Source: Zygnema cylindricum (Eukaryota > Streptophyta > Zygnematophyceae > Zygnematales > Zygnemataceae). From it: a stretch of 64,000 nucleotides of DNA. The notes under the pieces are model-generated. The model was not told where the DNA came from, ran no database searches, and was given only the letters and a program-made list of their open reading frames with translations. Shown in pieces: positions 1 through 11,179 of this stretch. Location: positions 115,464-179,463 of the forward strand of contig JBBHKE010002584.1 of the NCBI GenBank assembly GCA_037447655.1. Direction: 5' to 3'. A program made the translations under genes and the position numbers. Numbering within the stretch: position 1 is the first letter of the stretch; each line of letters opens with the position of its first letter.

Positions 1-310
1 ACAGTACAGGACAACGCAGCTGCTATGCAGACAAAGCACCGCAGCTGCTATGTAGACAGAGCAACACAGCAGCGCAGCTGCTATGCAGACAGAGCAGCGC
101 AGCAGCGAAGCTGCAACACAGACAGGACAAAGGGAGCTATTGTTACTTTGGATATGATCTGTACAAACAACGCAGCTGCTGCTATCTTGGATATGATTCG
201 GTGCAAGACACCGCAGCCGCGGGTGATGTGAATGTGATCCGGTACGGGACAACGCAGCTGCGATTGATATGAATCAACTCAACGGACGAGATTCATAAGA
301 GTATCACAAG
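1..310. repeat. GCAGCTGCTATG-type imperfect minisatellite
   Basis: The block GCAGCTGCTATGCAGACA recurs with variation (around 16, 46, 76, 106) and decays into looser copies near 170-260 (GCAGCTGC, GCAGCCGC). Short open frames across it just follow the repeat and have no recognisable domain, so it is called a minisatellite rather than a gene. Confidence 0.6.
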
Positions 311-784
311 TGCCTTGGTCGACAAGTATTTGTATAATCACTTAATATAGATTCTGAGTAATATTGAATGTATAATGATAGATAGGGTTGGCACAATTAG
401 GAACACGTAGATCTCAATTGGTGGGTTGATTTGGAGTACCTCTCAGGTTCACTTGTATCAGCGGTAGAACACCGAAAGTATAAGACTTAGGACTTAGAGC
501 ATTTTTATGTATCTAAGCTTCCAACTAGTAAAACTGCAGACAGTTTTTGGGAAACTTCTGAGTATTATATCTTGAGTGTTGTGAGGTCAATTGTGCCGAA
601 ACTTTGGTAGTTGTCACTGTTTATGCTATTCTTTATTCAAATAGAGTTTTGTGAGGTTTGGATGCTTGTACAAGAATTGGTGAGCACGTAAGAACATCTG
701 TTTGGTAGGATTCTTGTTGCTTCTGACAGTGTATCATGTCTACGTCTACTACTACTGCTGCTCCTCCACCTGCATCGGTGGTTG
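311..784 (+). other. No clear gene; possible 5' remnant of an LTR retroelement
   Basis: No gene is supported. The string TATCAG at about 457 resembles the core of an initiator-Met tRNA primer-binding site. About 280 bases later a short frame opens with ATG at 736 (Met-Ser-Thr-Ser-Thr, then Pro/Ala) before running into the next minisatellite. This layout would suit the LTR tail, leader and gag start of a copia element, but no protein domain survives to prove it. Confidence 0.2.
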
Positions 785-1036
785 TAGAACAACAGTTAGA
801 AGCACCACCAGTCAGAAGCACTAGTTAGAAGCACCAGTCACCACCAGTCAGAAGCACCAGTCAGAAGCACCAGTCAGAAGCCCACTAGTCAGAAGCACCA
901 GTCAGAAGCCCACTAGTCAGAAGCACCAGTCAGAAGCACTAGTCAGAAGCCCAGTCAAAAGCACCGGTCACCACCAGTCAGAAGCACCTGTCAGAAGCAC
1001 TAGTCACAAGCACCAGTCAGAAGCACCAGTCACAAA
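785..1036. repeat. AGTCAGAAGCACC minisatellite
   Basis: A unit of about 11-14 bases (AGTCAGAAGCACC, with variants such as AGTCAGAAGCCCACT) is repeated roughly 17 times with small length changes. The variable unit length breaks any reading frame, so it is not a protein repeat in its present state. Confidence 0.8.
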
Positions 1037-1834
1037 AGTCAAGAAGTAAAATACCAAAATTTAGAGTGGAAAGGGAAATTACATTAACGAAAAGCACGCC
1101 ATACAAACATTGCAATTGAGCATATAAATTCTATTAGATACAGATAGAACACAAATGTATGATTTATACTTTTGGAGTGATAAGGTTCATTCTGATTTTC
1201 ATTTCTATGCTTAATATTCTGTCTTTTCTTGCTCTGTATATATTTAATGCAGAGAAGTCAAACGAAGTGGTGGTCCAATGATCAAAAGCCACGTGTACTA
1301 CTCCACCGCTCACAATTCAAACATGTGAAACATTAACACGATATTTTATTACTAAATCTAACGCTCCTTGAATATCCCAAGTGGTTTCACTTCGATGCGA
1401 TCCCATGCAATTGCTGAAACAGTGAGAATGACAAATATTGTCCAAATCACAAAATAATAATATCGGTGACTCTTTGTGATATGTGTCTTCATTCATGGTT
1501 ACAAGTGAAAAAAACAAAAGGATTGATGCACTCCACAAATAATAGACCAATTTGCTCAGCGAGAGCTTACAGAAAAACTCAAACAACTCACAACAAATCA
1601 CATCGGCCAAACATCAATTAAGTTAAGCCGAAGGCTTTTCCAATACAATCTCTCACTCTCACCTTTCTAACTCCCTCACATCCTTAACTCTCACACTCAC
1701 ATATATCTCCCTCCTTACACTTACATTCACCCACACTTAATACATTGAACATTTTTCTCAATTCTATGTTGGTTTCGGACGATATCATATGATATTGTGT
1801 ACGGATATCGGAGCACCGATATTGTACAGCCGGA
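1037..1834. other. No gene recognised
   Basis: AT-rich sequence. One minus-strand frame of 97 codons (1317-1610) shows no domain, no convincing splice partners and no compositional contrast with its surroundings. A pyrimidine-rich stretch at 1645-1740 (CTCACTCTCACC-like) is the only other structure. Confidence 0.4.
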
Positions 1835-1941
1835 TGGATCAAATCACACGGAATCTTTGGACGATTCTAAGACATACATTTTGGAGCTGGATCAAATTGC
1901 ACGAAATCTTTGGACGATTCCAGGACATACATTTTGGAGCG
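1835..1941. repeat. 53-bp tandem duplication
   Basis: Two adjacent copies of about 53 bases, each starting GGATCAAAT and running through CTTTGGACGATTC to ACATACATTTTGGAGC, differ at about seven positions. A second, shorter duplication (TTTTGGGCGCGGCCAC, around 1952 and 1976) follows at once. Both look like local slippage or unequal-exchange products. Confidence 0.7.
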
Positions 1942-2699
1942 AAGCTGAACCATTTTGGGCGCGGCCACTGACACATTTTGGGCGCGGCCACCAACGGCTG
2001 ACATTGTATAATTTTGGCATGTAGCTATTGGACCACACGAGTGCACATACATACAAATAGAGATCATTTCATAAGAAGAGTTTACCTCTCTTCAAACAAG
2101 CTTACAACAACTTGGTAGGTAATGGTGTTTAGCACTTTATTGATAAAAAGCATCATTGTACAAAGATCACAGATAACAGAGATTAGACAAAGTCATAGGA
2201 GGAGAATCCAACTTTATTTAGTTAGCGAATGTTCTTGAGACAATTGTAATTCCTTCTTTATCAATTTCATTCAAAATTGATTAAACCTGCATACTCTATT
2301 GTCTACATCTATTTTACCTCCAACTCTAAACTCTTGTGAGCCACATAACGTCACCCTTTCCCAGTGTATATTTTTGGTTTATCTACCCTAACCCTCGGCC
2401 AAAGGTTATGGTGAGCGCCTAAAATTATTAGGTTATGGGCCCACTGCAAAGTGGTGCCCGGTGTGTCTTCACAGTCCTTAGAGCAGAGGAGTTGAGCGCA
2501 GGTGAATTCGATCAGTGAGTCTAAGGCGACGTCACCCTCGATTCCTACAAAAGCTGCAAAAGAGATATCGAGGAAGGTAGTAGACTCATCAAGCATAGAA
2601 AAAGTCAAGAAAAACAATTGTTCTGACACAAACTTCGCAGAGGATGCAGCCTTTGCTAGGGAGACGGTGCAAACCAAAACTATTCTCCAAACATCCTAT

Positions 2700-2900
2700 T
2701 AAGATGGAACATCCATCGAATTATGCATCACTCACTATTCTAACCTATTAGACCAAGCAAAGAGAGCAGGCCTAGTTTTCTCAATGGCCACGCAGATTTG
2801 TTAGCTGATCCTCTCACTACCAAAACAGTTCTCAGATATCCTCATGTGGTTGGAGGAGCAGAACTCGAAACAGTGGGAGTGGAACGAAGTGGAGGTAGTG
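2700..2900 (+). pseudogene. Possible copia RNase H tail remnant
   Basis: One plus-strand frame reads Asn-Gly-His-Ala-Asp-Leu-Leu-Ala-Asp-Pro-Leu-Thr around 2780-2825. This resembles the 'ADxLTK' segment that ends copia RNase H domains. An upstream in-frame stop and the absence of other RNase H motifs mean that at most a decayed fragment is present. Chance similarity is a real alternative. Confidence 0.22.
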
Positions 2901-4438
2901 TTGGATATCGAATCCAGCATCACAAACGTGCCCAAAGTTGACACAAACTCTGATGGCTCCAACAATTCACTTGCAAGTGGAACAGAAGGAGAAGGCAAGG
3001 CTTGTCACAAGTGCGTGACAATCACAAGGAGGCTCACATCAAGCACAAGGAGGAGCCTAACTTCATACAGGTACAAAGTTTGCACATGGAGATATGAGAC
3101 AGGGATGGCGACTGGACAACTGATCGAGGCAAATCGAAACCTAAAGAAGAATTTGCAACAAACGAAGGCAGGCGTGACCAAAACTCTATGAAATAGATCA
3201 CGACGGATCCGGGAGGGGTGGTTTACAAAGTAATGGGTTCAGGAATTTGCCACGAAGCTGCAAAGGGAAAGAAGCATGTCCATGGCAACGAAGCCACAAT
3301 GGAGGACAACTCCAACCAAACCAAATGGGCGTAGTGGGAAAATCTGCAAGTCAATGGCAAAACAATCACCACCACACAGAAATTGATGGGCAAGGACCCG
3401 AGGCATTCCAAAGAAAGGCCGGAACGGCAAGCAGTTAGAGAGGAGGAAAGCAGATCTAATGATCATAACTAACAAACTGCCGATATCACAAGCAAGACAT
3501 AGTAACCGTGGGAGGGACATGGAAAGAGGAGATAGTGGGAGTCACTCGCATGGGGATGGCAGAGTGATCAGCAATGTGTATATCCGCCGATTCCAAGAGT
3601 CATATACCGATTCAATATTCAGACTCCATCTCCACATTTCAGATTCCAGCAAGGAATCAAGCCTCATGAGCGGATCTGAACTCAACAACTTGTCACAAGG
3701 AAAGTCAAGCCAAAGTAAGAAAAAGTCCAAATAGAGAATAGAAAAATCCGGAACAAACATTGGACAGATAGACAGTAAATGCGAAGAAGGCAATTGCAAC
3801 TACAAAGTTAAATCTCAAAAGGAGAAAAAAAGATGTGTTAATTTGTGTTAATATTTTGAACCCAAAATAACATTTATAACAAAATAACAATAATAAAAAA
3901 TGACATTAAAACGAAAATAACAATATTATAAAAAAAAACATTAATAAAAAAAAAAATCATTTAATAAGAAAATGACATTGACAACAAAAAAAACATTAAT
4001 AAGAGTATGTTTTACCTTACACTAATAGTTTCACCTCACTTATAGTGATTTCCCGTATAGTGTGCCGTGCCCCATTTTTATTAATATTAATAACACTCAT
4101 TCCATCGTGACTTTCTGTGGCTGAAAATTATACTTTAGTATTCAAGATTAAAATTTTGAATACCTATAATATATAATTTCTTAGGGTTTTCTGTAACAAT
4201 AAAATACTAATTTTTAGTCCACTATATAACAGAGTGGATTACAAATCCTTCTTGTGGTTATCTTTATAAATAATTAATAAAAAAATATTTAAGTGCTACA
4301 GACTTACTTGGGAACCATATTAAAAAAATTGAAAAAGCTTATATATAATTTACCTCATACCTCATTACCTCTAAGAACGGAGGATCTTTACAAAATCTTT
4401 ACTGTGGAAAATTGTCCAATTTGGAATCCACACGTGTC

Positions 4439-4472
<34 letters not shown>

Positions 4473-4771
4473 AAAGAAAAAAAAATAAAAAAAAACAAAT
4501 AGAGGAAAAACAAATTATCAAGAAATATATATGTATGAAAAACAACTTAAAAAAAAAAAACAATTGAAAACATAGAAAAAACAATTAAAAAGACAAAAAA
4601 AAAAAGAAATTAAAAAAAAAAACAAAAAAAAAAAGTCAAAATATAGAACAAAAACCAATATATATAAAAAAAAGTGGAATAACATAAAGGAAATGTGACG
4701 AACATAAAACAGAAAATATTACTCAACACAAAGTTTAATGATATAAATGATGAGAATTGTTTTAAACATAC
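2901..4771. other. No gene recognised; A-rich, low-complexity DNA
   Basis: The plus-strand frames at 2844-3191 and 3459-3734 are open but show no domain. From about 3830 the sequence is very A/T-rich, with an uninterrupted A run at 4440-4468 and many shorter A runs to 4690. Any 3' exon or untranslated end of the adjacent recombinase gene could lie here but cannot be placed. Confidence 0.4.
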
Positions 4772-6636
4772 CGTTGGCAGCTCAGCATATGCCGTTTCGA
4801 CCCACGGCCAAAACATAGCACAAAGAGTAGTAGGGGGTTTCACTCTGGAACGTGGTAGAAAATATTTTCTGGTGTTGTTTTCGTGGCCGGAAGCTTGAAG
4901 TAGAATGTCCGTCGGCAAATCCGTGACATACGAATACGAAAAATGGTCGGACGTCCAACGTCCCATCACTTTGATGGCTTCTCGATCAGCACTGAAATAT
5001 TTACCATAAAGAAAAATCAAATTTGGAAAATTAAAACATACATAACAAAACTTGATTATTTAAAATAAATGCATGAAAAAATCAAATGAAATGATAAGTT
5101 TACAAAAACGCACCCTCCGGTTGCCAACATTGTCGCTCCTTGACCACGTCCAGCATGGGTTTTATGTGATAAGGAAATATTTTTGGTTTTGAATGTTTTT
5201 TTTATGTACTGAAACTGTGTATTATAGCAGAGAGGCTGCATGAACGGTGTTTCTTTTCCTTCTTCATCTTTCGCTAGAACTCTCCCTTCCGTGAAGGGTT
5301 CCCCATACCAAGTTTGTTTCGTCGTAAATTTGGGAACTGCGTTTTTATTTGTAGCTAATTCCCACCTCCAAAAAAACTGTTGGGCCACAGCACCTACCGG
5401 ACAAATAAGAAAGTCCAAGTGGCGCATGCATCCAATAAATTCTGCACGACCATTCTGCGGATAAAAAATACCATAAAAGAAACCCTAAAAAATTAGTAAA
5501 ATTTGTTTTAGCGTTATGTACGAAATATAAAAAAAATACACAATTTCGTTAAAGCTCCAGTTTTTAAAGATTACTTACTGTATTAGTTTTCCCATTTCTT
5601 GTAACCATCGCCAAAACATAACCCTTGTCCGGCCCAAGATAAGGAAGATCATACGAAAAAACATCCGCTAACTGAGCATTTCGGGAATCATCGCCACGAC
5701 TGAGACACGCATGGTTCATAATAAATTGACTCCTACAAAAGACAAAAACAAACGATCGAAGAGACAAAAAATGACAATGTTACAAAAATAGTGAAAGCTT
5801 TCTTTGACGAAAATGCATATTTAATCCAAAAACCAAAAAATGTATGACAAAAATAATAAACAAAATAACACAAACGTAAAAAATGACAATGTTACAAATA
5901 TAATGGAAGCTTTTAAAAGAATGTATTACTCTTGTCAAAAAAATAAAAATTGCCCATAACACACCGAATAAAATAAATTGTAAAGTAAAAAACTAAAGTA
6001 AAAAACAACATAAATAAAAAACATGGAATACAAGATTTCGTATTTTTATCAATACATACCTCACTTGAATGCTGGTGTATGGTTCCATCCCCAATTTTTT
6101 TTCTTTGTGCTTTCCTTCCGCCAACTCCAACCAAAATGTTGAAAAACCTTTGTAATCTTCGAGAGAATAGGCTTCTCGTATGCCTTCTTGGCGGTCTTCA
6201 TGGTTATTTTTTTTAAATTTGATGTATTTTTTTTAGATTCTTGTAAAAGTTTTTGGATAATATTGTTGTCTCTAAGGCTTTCACCACCCCCTCCTTTTAT
6301 GGCTAATTGCGTTTTATATGAGTCTTGGAGACCTTTCACCCATTGTATGAGTGTGGTATAACTTTTATCTTTGTTGTTCTCTAATAGTCCTATAACCCCA
6401 TCAGGTGTAATAGCTACATTGGGGTGTCCTTGTGCCTCCCAAAAATTTGCATACCGATTTAAACCAACTCGATAAGCTGATTCTGTGTTTGGATTACGTT
6501 TTTTTAATGTATCTTTGATGATTCGTGCTCTATCTGATTCAGTATATTGTGGGGGGTTATTTATTCCTACATTGTTATCGTCATCTTCTAAATGAACAAT
6601 TTTTTGCCGTTTCCAAATGTAAGCCCTGATGCAATA
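4772..6636 (-). CDS. Crypton-type tyrosine recombinase (spliced, ends incomplete)
   Basis: Predicted site-specific recombinase that would move a Crypton DNA transposon through a covalent Tyr-DNA intermediate. Exons on the minus strand are 6636-6065, 5732-5579, 5454-5114 and 4991-4772. Donors GTGAGG, GTAAGT and GTGCGT pair with AG acceptors and every junction keeps phase. Exon 1 carries an N-terminal core-binding domain (motif NPNTESAYRVGLNRYANFW). The catalytic domain follows: LSRGDDSRNAQL (first Arg), NGKTNT (Lys), GCMRHLDFLICPVGA, KTHAGRGQGA (HxxR), VMGRWTSD (Trp) and SYSYVTDLP (Tyr). All catalytic positions are kept. The N-terminus is unresolved. Either an upstream exon joins at acceptor CTAG (6638-6637), or the ATG at 6677 is used and one base is missing in the A6 run at 6600-6605. 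After 4772 a GTATGT donor suggests another exon that was not found. A domesticated recombinase is an alternative. Confidence 0.8.
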
Positions 6637-6844
6637 CTAGGTAAAACTTGAAAAATTCCTTTACTCCAAGAAAACATTGAAAAGAAAAATTTTATAAAGA
6701 AGAAAAAGAAAAAACATAATAAAACGAAAACAATAAGAATTTTTTTAAAAAATTTTAATTTAAAAGAAAAGAGTTGAAAGAAAACAAGTAAAGAAAAAGA
6801 TGAAATAAAAACAAGAAAACAAATACAAAAATAGAAATACAAAA

Positions 6845-6984
6845 CTGTAAGATTTAAGGTTAGGCTGCAGGATTTAGGGTTAGGCTGTAGGATTTAGGGT
6901 TAGGCTGTAGGATTTAGGATTAAGCTGTAGGATTTAGGGTTAGGCTGTAGGATTTAAGAATAAGCCGTAAAATTTAGTTGTAGG
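6845..6984. repeat. 20-bp tandem array, telomere-like
   Basis: About seven 20-bp units with consensus CTGTAGGATTTAGGGTTAGG. The core TTTAGGGTTAGG contains the plant-type TTTAGGG heptamer, but the unit is 20 bp and regular, so this is an interstitial satellite and not a telomere. Outer units are more diverged than inner ones. Confidence 0.85.
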
Positions 6985-8640
6985 TTTTAACACTAAATAC
7001 GTTAAAACGAAATTCAAAACCTATGGTTAAAACGTACGAAATAAATGAATTAACGTAGTACGTCCATATTTACTTATGTTTCAAAACAATACAATTTGAA
7101 ACGTAATCATTTACGATACATACTGAAAAAAAGTTAGTTCACATTTGAGCGTACGAAATTTGCGCGGAGAGGTAAACCGTAAATCGTTATTAGCGTATAG
7201 AAATTATTAGTGTATATAATGAATTAGTGTCATTTACACTAATTTGTGTATCAATACCATTTTCAAAAAAATGTTTAATTGTAATTTCTCCATAACGATG
7301 ATTTGGGTATACAGGATCCGCCGTCGTATCATATACGGTAAAATAGGTAGAAGTACAAAATTTGACAATCCGTACGACGTGGCTTCCTTCCACTATAAAA
7401 ATCCATAATTCTTTTTTGGGTTTGCGGATATGCAATCATTACACCGTGCATAATTATACACTAAAATAGGTACGAGTAAAAACCGTCGAAATGTACGGGT
7501 ATGTGTACTTTCACTTAAGTTCATTCGTGACTCTAATAAGCGTTTGTTTCGCACGCGGTGAATATGATTACAGTAAAATAGGTGCGAGGACAACATAGGA
7601 CGAAACGTACATTGTCGCGTCATACAATCGATTCTATGCTTCGGGGTTGTAAAACGCAGTTACCTCAATACGCTATGTAATCGTACAACTATAATACGTT
7701 CATGCATTTCAGTTTGTTATTGTGTATAGAACGCAACTATAGCAACAGACATTCCATGTTTACGTTTCGTTTCACATAACTTAGGGTGTGTCCACATGTG
7801 CATAAGTAAGGGTTTTTTCCTGTCGTTTTGCCGTAAAACTTAGCACCATACTGCCTAAGTTGCAACCGTACGAAGGAATCACAAATTTGTAGAGTACAAT
7901 TTGCGTCATCCCTGAACTTAGGATGTACGAAAAGTTGTCGTCTTGTGCTTTTCGACCCACTTCGACGACAAAAAACTTGTCATGCATTAATGTGCGTGCC
8001 GTTCCGTAAAACGGGCGATCGTTGAACGGGCTCCGCCCACTGCACTGGATGACGGGACTGTAAGCAGCTGGACAGCTCAGCCAATGGTGTCAGCCGGCTA
8101 CTGCCTGGCTGGCGCCAGATGGAAAAAAAAGGAAAGGCTAACATAATGAAAGATGACGTGGCAATCTCCCAAAAGCGTATCGGTCCGAAAGTCCCTAACC
8201 GACACAACCCAACCGACAAAAGACAAAAGTGCAGTGTATTATCGGGAGACCAGAATCTTACGATTGTGTAGGTGAAATGAGGTGGCACGGACGGGCTGTA
8301 CTTTTACAGTACTGAAAGTTTGTCTCACCTCGTACAACCGGCGAACCGCCTCCTCCTTGGCACCTAACAGCAAAACCGTCGATTCTCTGGTTAGACATCT
8401 GACATGGAGAAAATCGCAGCCGTTCGTATGAGGGATCTTGAACGGCGACTTGAAGTTTTGAACCATGAAACGTATGGATTTCAAAAAAAGCTTTTGTCAT
8501 ATGTGGGTTCTGTACTTCTGTTGGAGGACGACAGTACATTACCGTACAGTAATGAAATTTTTACTTTTAATTTACAAATAGAAAAAAAAAATACAATACT
8601 GGAAAATATGTAACATTCTCAACTGTGGTATGTAAAACCT
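6985..8640. other. No gene recognised; CGTAC-rich spacer
   Basis: Upstream of both the minus-strand recombinase and the plus-strand F-box gene. TAAAATAGGT followed by G/C-A-G recurs near 7340, 7462 and 7574, and CGTAC or GTACG occurs every 50-100 bases. Minus-strand frames at 7190-7435, 7393-7623, 7781-7987 and 7980-8539 show no domain. The segment could include the Crypton's own flank or the F-box promoter; no TATA box is convincing. Confidence 0.35.

Positions 8641-8641
<1 letters not shown>

Positions 8642-8710
<69 letters not shown>
8642..8710 (+). repeat. (CT)n microsatellite in F-box gene leader
   Basis: An unbroken run of about 34 CT dinucleotides ends 10 bases before the chosen ATG at 8721. 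An in-frame ATG at 8625 would translate the tract as Ser-Leu repeats. The F-box begins soon after 8721, so the tract is better placed in the 5' untranslated region, where it is pyrimidine on the sense strand. Confidence 0.9.
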
Positions 8711-8713
<3 letters not shown>

Positions 8714-8720
8714 CTCAACG

Positions 8721-11179
8721 ATGGACGAGAATGTACCTTCTCTCGAATCCGTACTGTACGGAACAGGTTTGCTTTCGAACATTCTAAGCCTATTGGAGCA
8801 CCCCTGTGACCGTGACGCGTTGGCATGCACGTCACGTTTTTTCCGTGACGCCATGAGCCACGACGTGACGCGCATCACGTGCCGTCAGATGGACCATCTG
8901 GATCGCGTCATCCGACGGTTCCCGAACGTGACAGCCTTCGACGTCTCTCCCATGTGGACCAATCTGAAGGACTCTCACATCCACCTATTGGTCAAGAAGC
9001 TCCCGGATTTGAAGGAAATGAGAGCAGAGAAACCCTGGAAGCTGACGGACGAGGGTTTGAAAGCCATAGGGAAGCTGACTTCTTTAAGATGTCTTCACAT
9101 AGGAGATGTGGAAAACTGCGGAGAATTAGGGCTAAGGGCCATAGGAGAAGGTTGCAGTTCTCTTGTCGAACTGCGGCTGGATTTGCAGCAAAATAAATCT
9201 TTTTTGAATCTGAATCGTTTGCAAGGATTATTGTTGCAAGGATGCGGAAATCGGTTAGAATCGTTGACTTTGACTTTGGATAAACCTTTAGTAGGCAAAG
9301 ACTGTCTTCCTTTGATTTTAGGTTGTAAAAACTTAAATTCTTTGACTCTCCGGTCACATATTCCTATTTACTTCAACCAGTTAGAGAATCCGGAGGAGAT
9401 TTTCAAATGCCGAGGTTTAAAGACTTTGGAAGTTACTTTCTGGTGGCAAGCCATGCATAAGACGCAAATTAGTATGGATGGACTCATAAAAATTGCGGTA
9501 AAAAGTGGAGCTCCATTGGAAATTGTGGAATTGGCAGGTGGATTTACTGGAGAGTCTTTGCAGTATCTCGGAGATTGTACTTCCTTAAGATCCTTTTGTT
9601 TACAACAGGATTGCAACAATTTGGGGAACAGAATGAAAAGAATTCTTGCCTCCAATCCGCACTTGACTCATCTCTCTATTCAACACACAGGGGACCAATG
9701 GGGAGAAGATATCACAAAAGTTATCTCCGAACACGGTCAAAAATTGGAGAAGCTTGTGTTGGTTTCTTTAAACCCTTTGGAATGTGATTTAAAACCTTTA
9801 GAACGGTGCTCGTCGTTGAAAACATTATCACTTTCTCAAATCACTAGTTCAGCTCTCCCCTCTCTCCCTCATTTTCCTTCTTTGGAAACCTTAATGCTGG
9901 TATATGTTGATTCGAGCAATCTCCATGCTGGGAGTTTCAGTAGTCTCACAAAATGTCGTCGTCTCCGGAGGTTGGTATTGACAGGGACGGGGTCGAGAAA
10001 TTTGGAGGCGATCTCCGGTTGTAAAACCCTAGAGGAGTTAGTCATTCCTATGATGGATGTATTTGATGGGAGACTTAGAGTGATTTTGAGGGGGCTTCCT
10101 AACCTTTGTGAATTGGATATCGACCGTTGCAAACAAATACATTCGTTTGGTTTTCTGGAGGATTGTCCGAAATTGGAGAAGTTGACACTTAATAGGTGTG
10201 TGTGGGTTTTCCATTTTTTCGGGAAGTTTGGAAGTGCCTGTGTTTCTTTCAAGGGATAATTAATAGTGAGGAGCAACTTGTACAATTCTGAAAGACAATT
10301 GATTAAAGACGAAGTTCTGAGAGTCAACATGGAGAGAAACATTGCTTCTAGACCGAAACTGCTTCTGTTCTTTCCCTGAAATGCCAACATGTTATGATTA
10401 GTTTAAAAAAGTTTAAAGGTTGTTTTCAGTCAGAACAGGATTGTTGTGTTTCTTACAAGACTTGTATACTTATATACTTGGTCACTGAACCTTATTTTGG
10501 ATTCTGAAGCATGACAAATGTTTGTTTCAAAGGCAGTCAGAATAACGTATGCTAGTTAAGCTATACAATACCTCGTGTAATTTTTGCTTTTTTTCCATGG
10601 GTCGTAAGAAATTGCAGGCAAATGTTTTTAGAGTGGACGACGTTTATTCGACTTGATCTTCTCAAAAATCTAATCACCATTCATTTCCTTTTCTTTCCAT
10701 TCAAAAGTTAACGCAAAGATAGATAGTTGCATTTTCCCAAGTTGAATTTCTCAAGATAACCCTCCTTGTCCTTTCTCACTCGTCGTAGTCAACACTTTCG
10801 CGTGATCTTTCTGATGCATCATTACCGAATCTCTACCCGATCTCTGCGTCATTAGTGTCTTTATCCACAAATGTTTGACACTTTTTTGTGATTCTGGGAT
10901 GGGATGGTTCCTCACAGCACATACATTACGGATGAGGGTTTGGCCGTTGTTGGGGCAAACTGTCACCGTTTGCGTCATCTGCAGTTATCTCTCACGAGAA
11001 TAAGCGATGTGGGTTTATGTCATCTCGTCCAATGCACTCGCCTTCAGGAACTCGACCTTTACGGGTGCGATTCTGTGATCGGGACGGGCATTGAAACCCT
11101 AGCCAATGCATGCCCATGGTTGAAGGAAGTGAGGCCGGGATATAGTTGGCGAAGGTTTTTGGGCCCGGCATATCACTGA
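8721..11179 (+). CDS. F-box / leucine-rich-repeat protein
   Basis: Likely substrate-recognition subunit of an SCF (Skp1-Cullin-F-box) ubiquitin ligase. Two exons, 8721-10195 and 10918-11179, give 578 residues. Donor AG|GTGTGT and acceptor CACAG join in phase, so the last LRR reads straight through (KLTLN-S-TYITDEGL). The F-box lies at about residues 15-55 (LLSNILSLLEH, ALACTSRFFRDAM). The rest is a chain of LRRs of the cysteine-containing/FBL kind (LTDEGLKAIGKL, LGLRAIGEGCSSLVELRL, ISDVGLCHLVQCTRLQELDL). The first exon alone would read on into FHFFGKFGSA and stop at 10259, a less sensible end. ATG 8721 is preferred over 8625 because the extra residues are only (CT)n translation. Substrate and pathway cannot be told. 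Confidence 0.85.

Noticed and set aside
6588-6842. Hydrophobic minus-strand frame as the Crypton N-terminus
   Set aside because: It is out of register by one base with the recombinase frame, and most of it is low-complexity Phe/Leu/Lys. Only its ATG at 6677 is kept as an option.
6845-6984. True telomere
   Set aside because: Units are 20 bp and flanked by ordinary sequence with genes on both sides.
8567-8878. Minus-strand (Arg-Glu)n frames at the (CT)n tract
   Set aside because: Microsatellite translation antisense to the F-box gene.
10751-10978. Minus-strand 75-codon frame near F-box exon 2
   Set aside because: Lies across the intron and exon 2 of the F-box gene on the opposite strand, with no domain.
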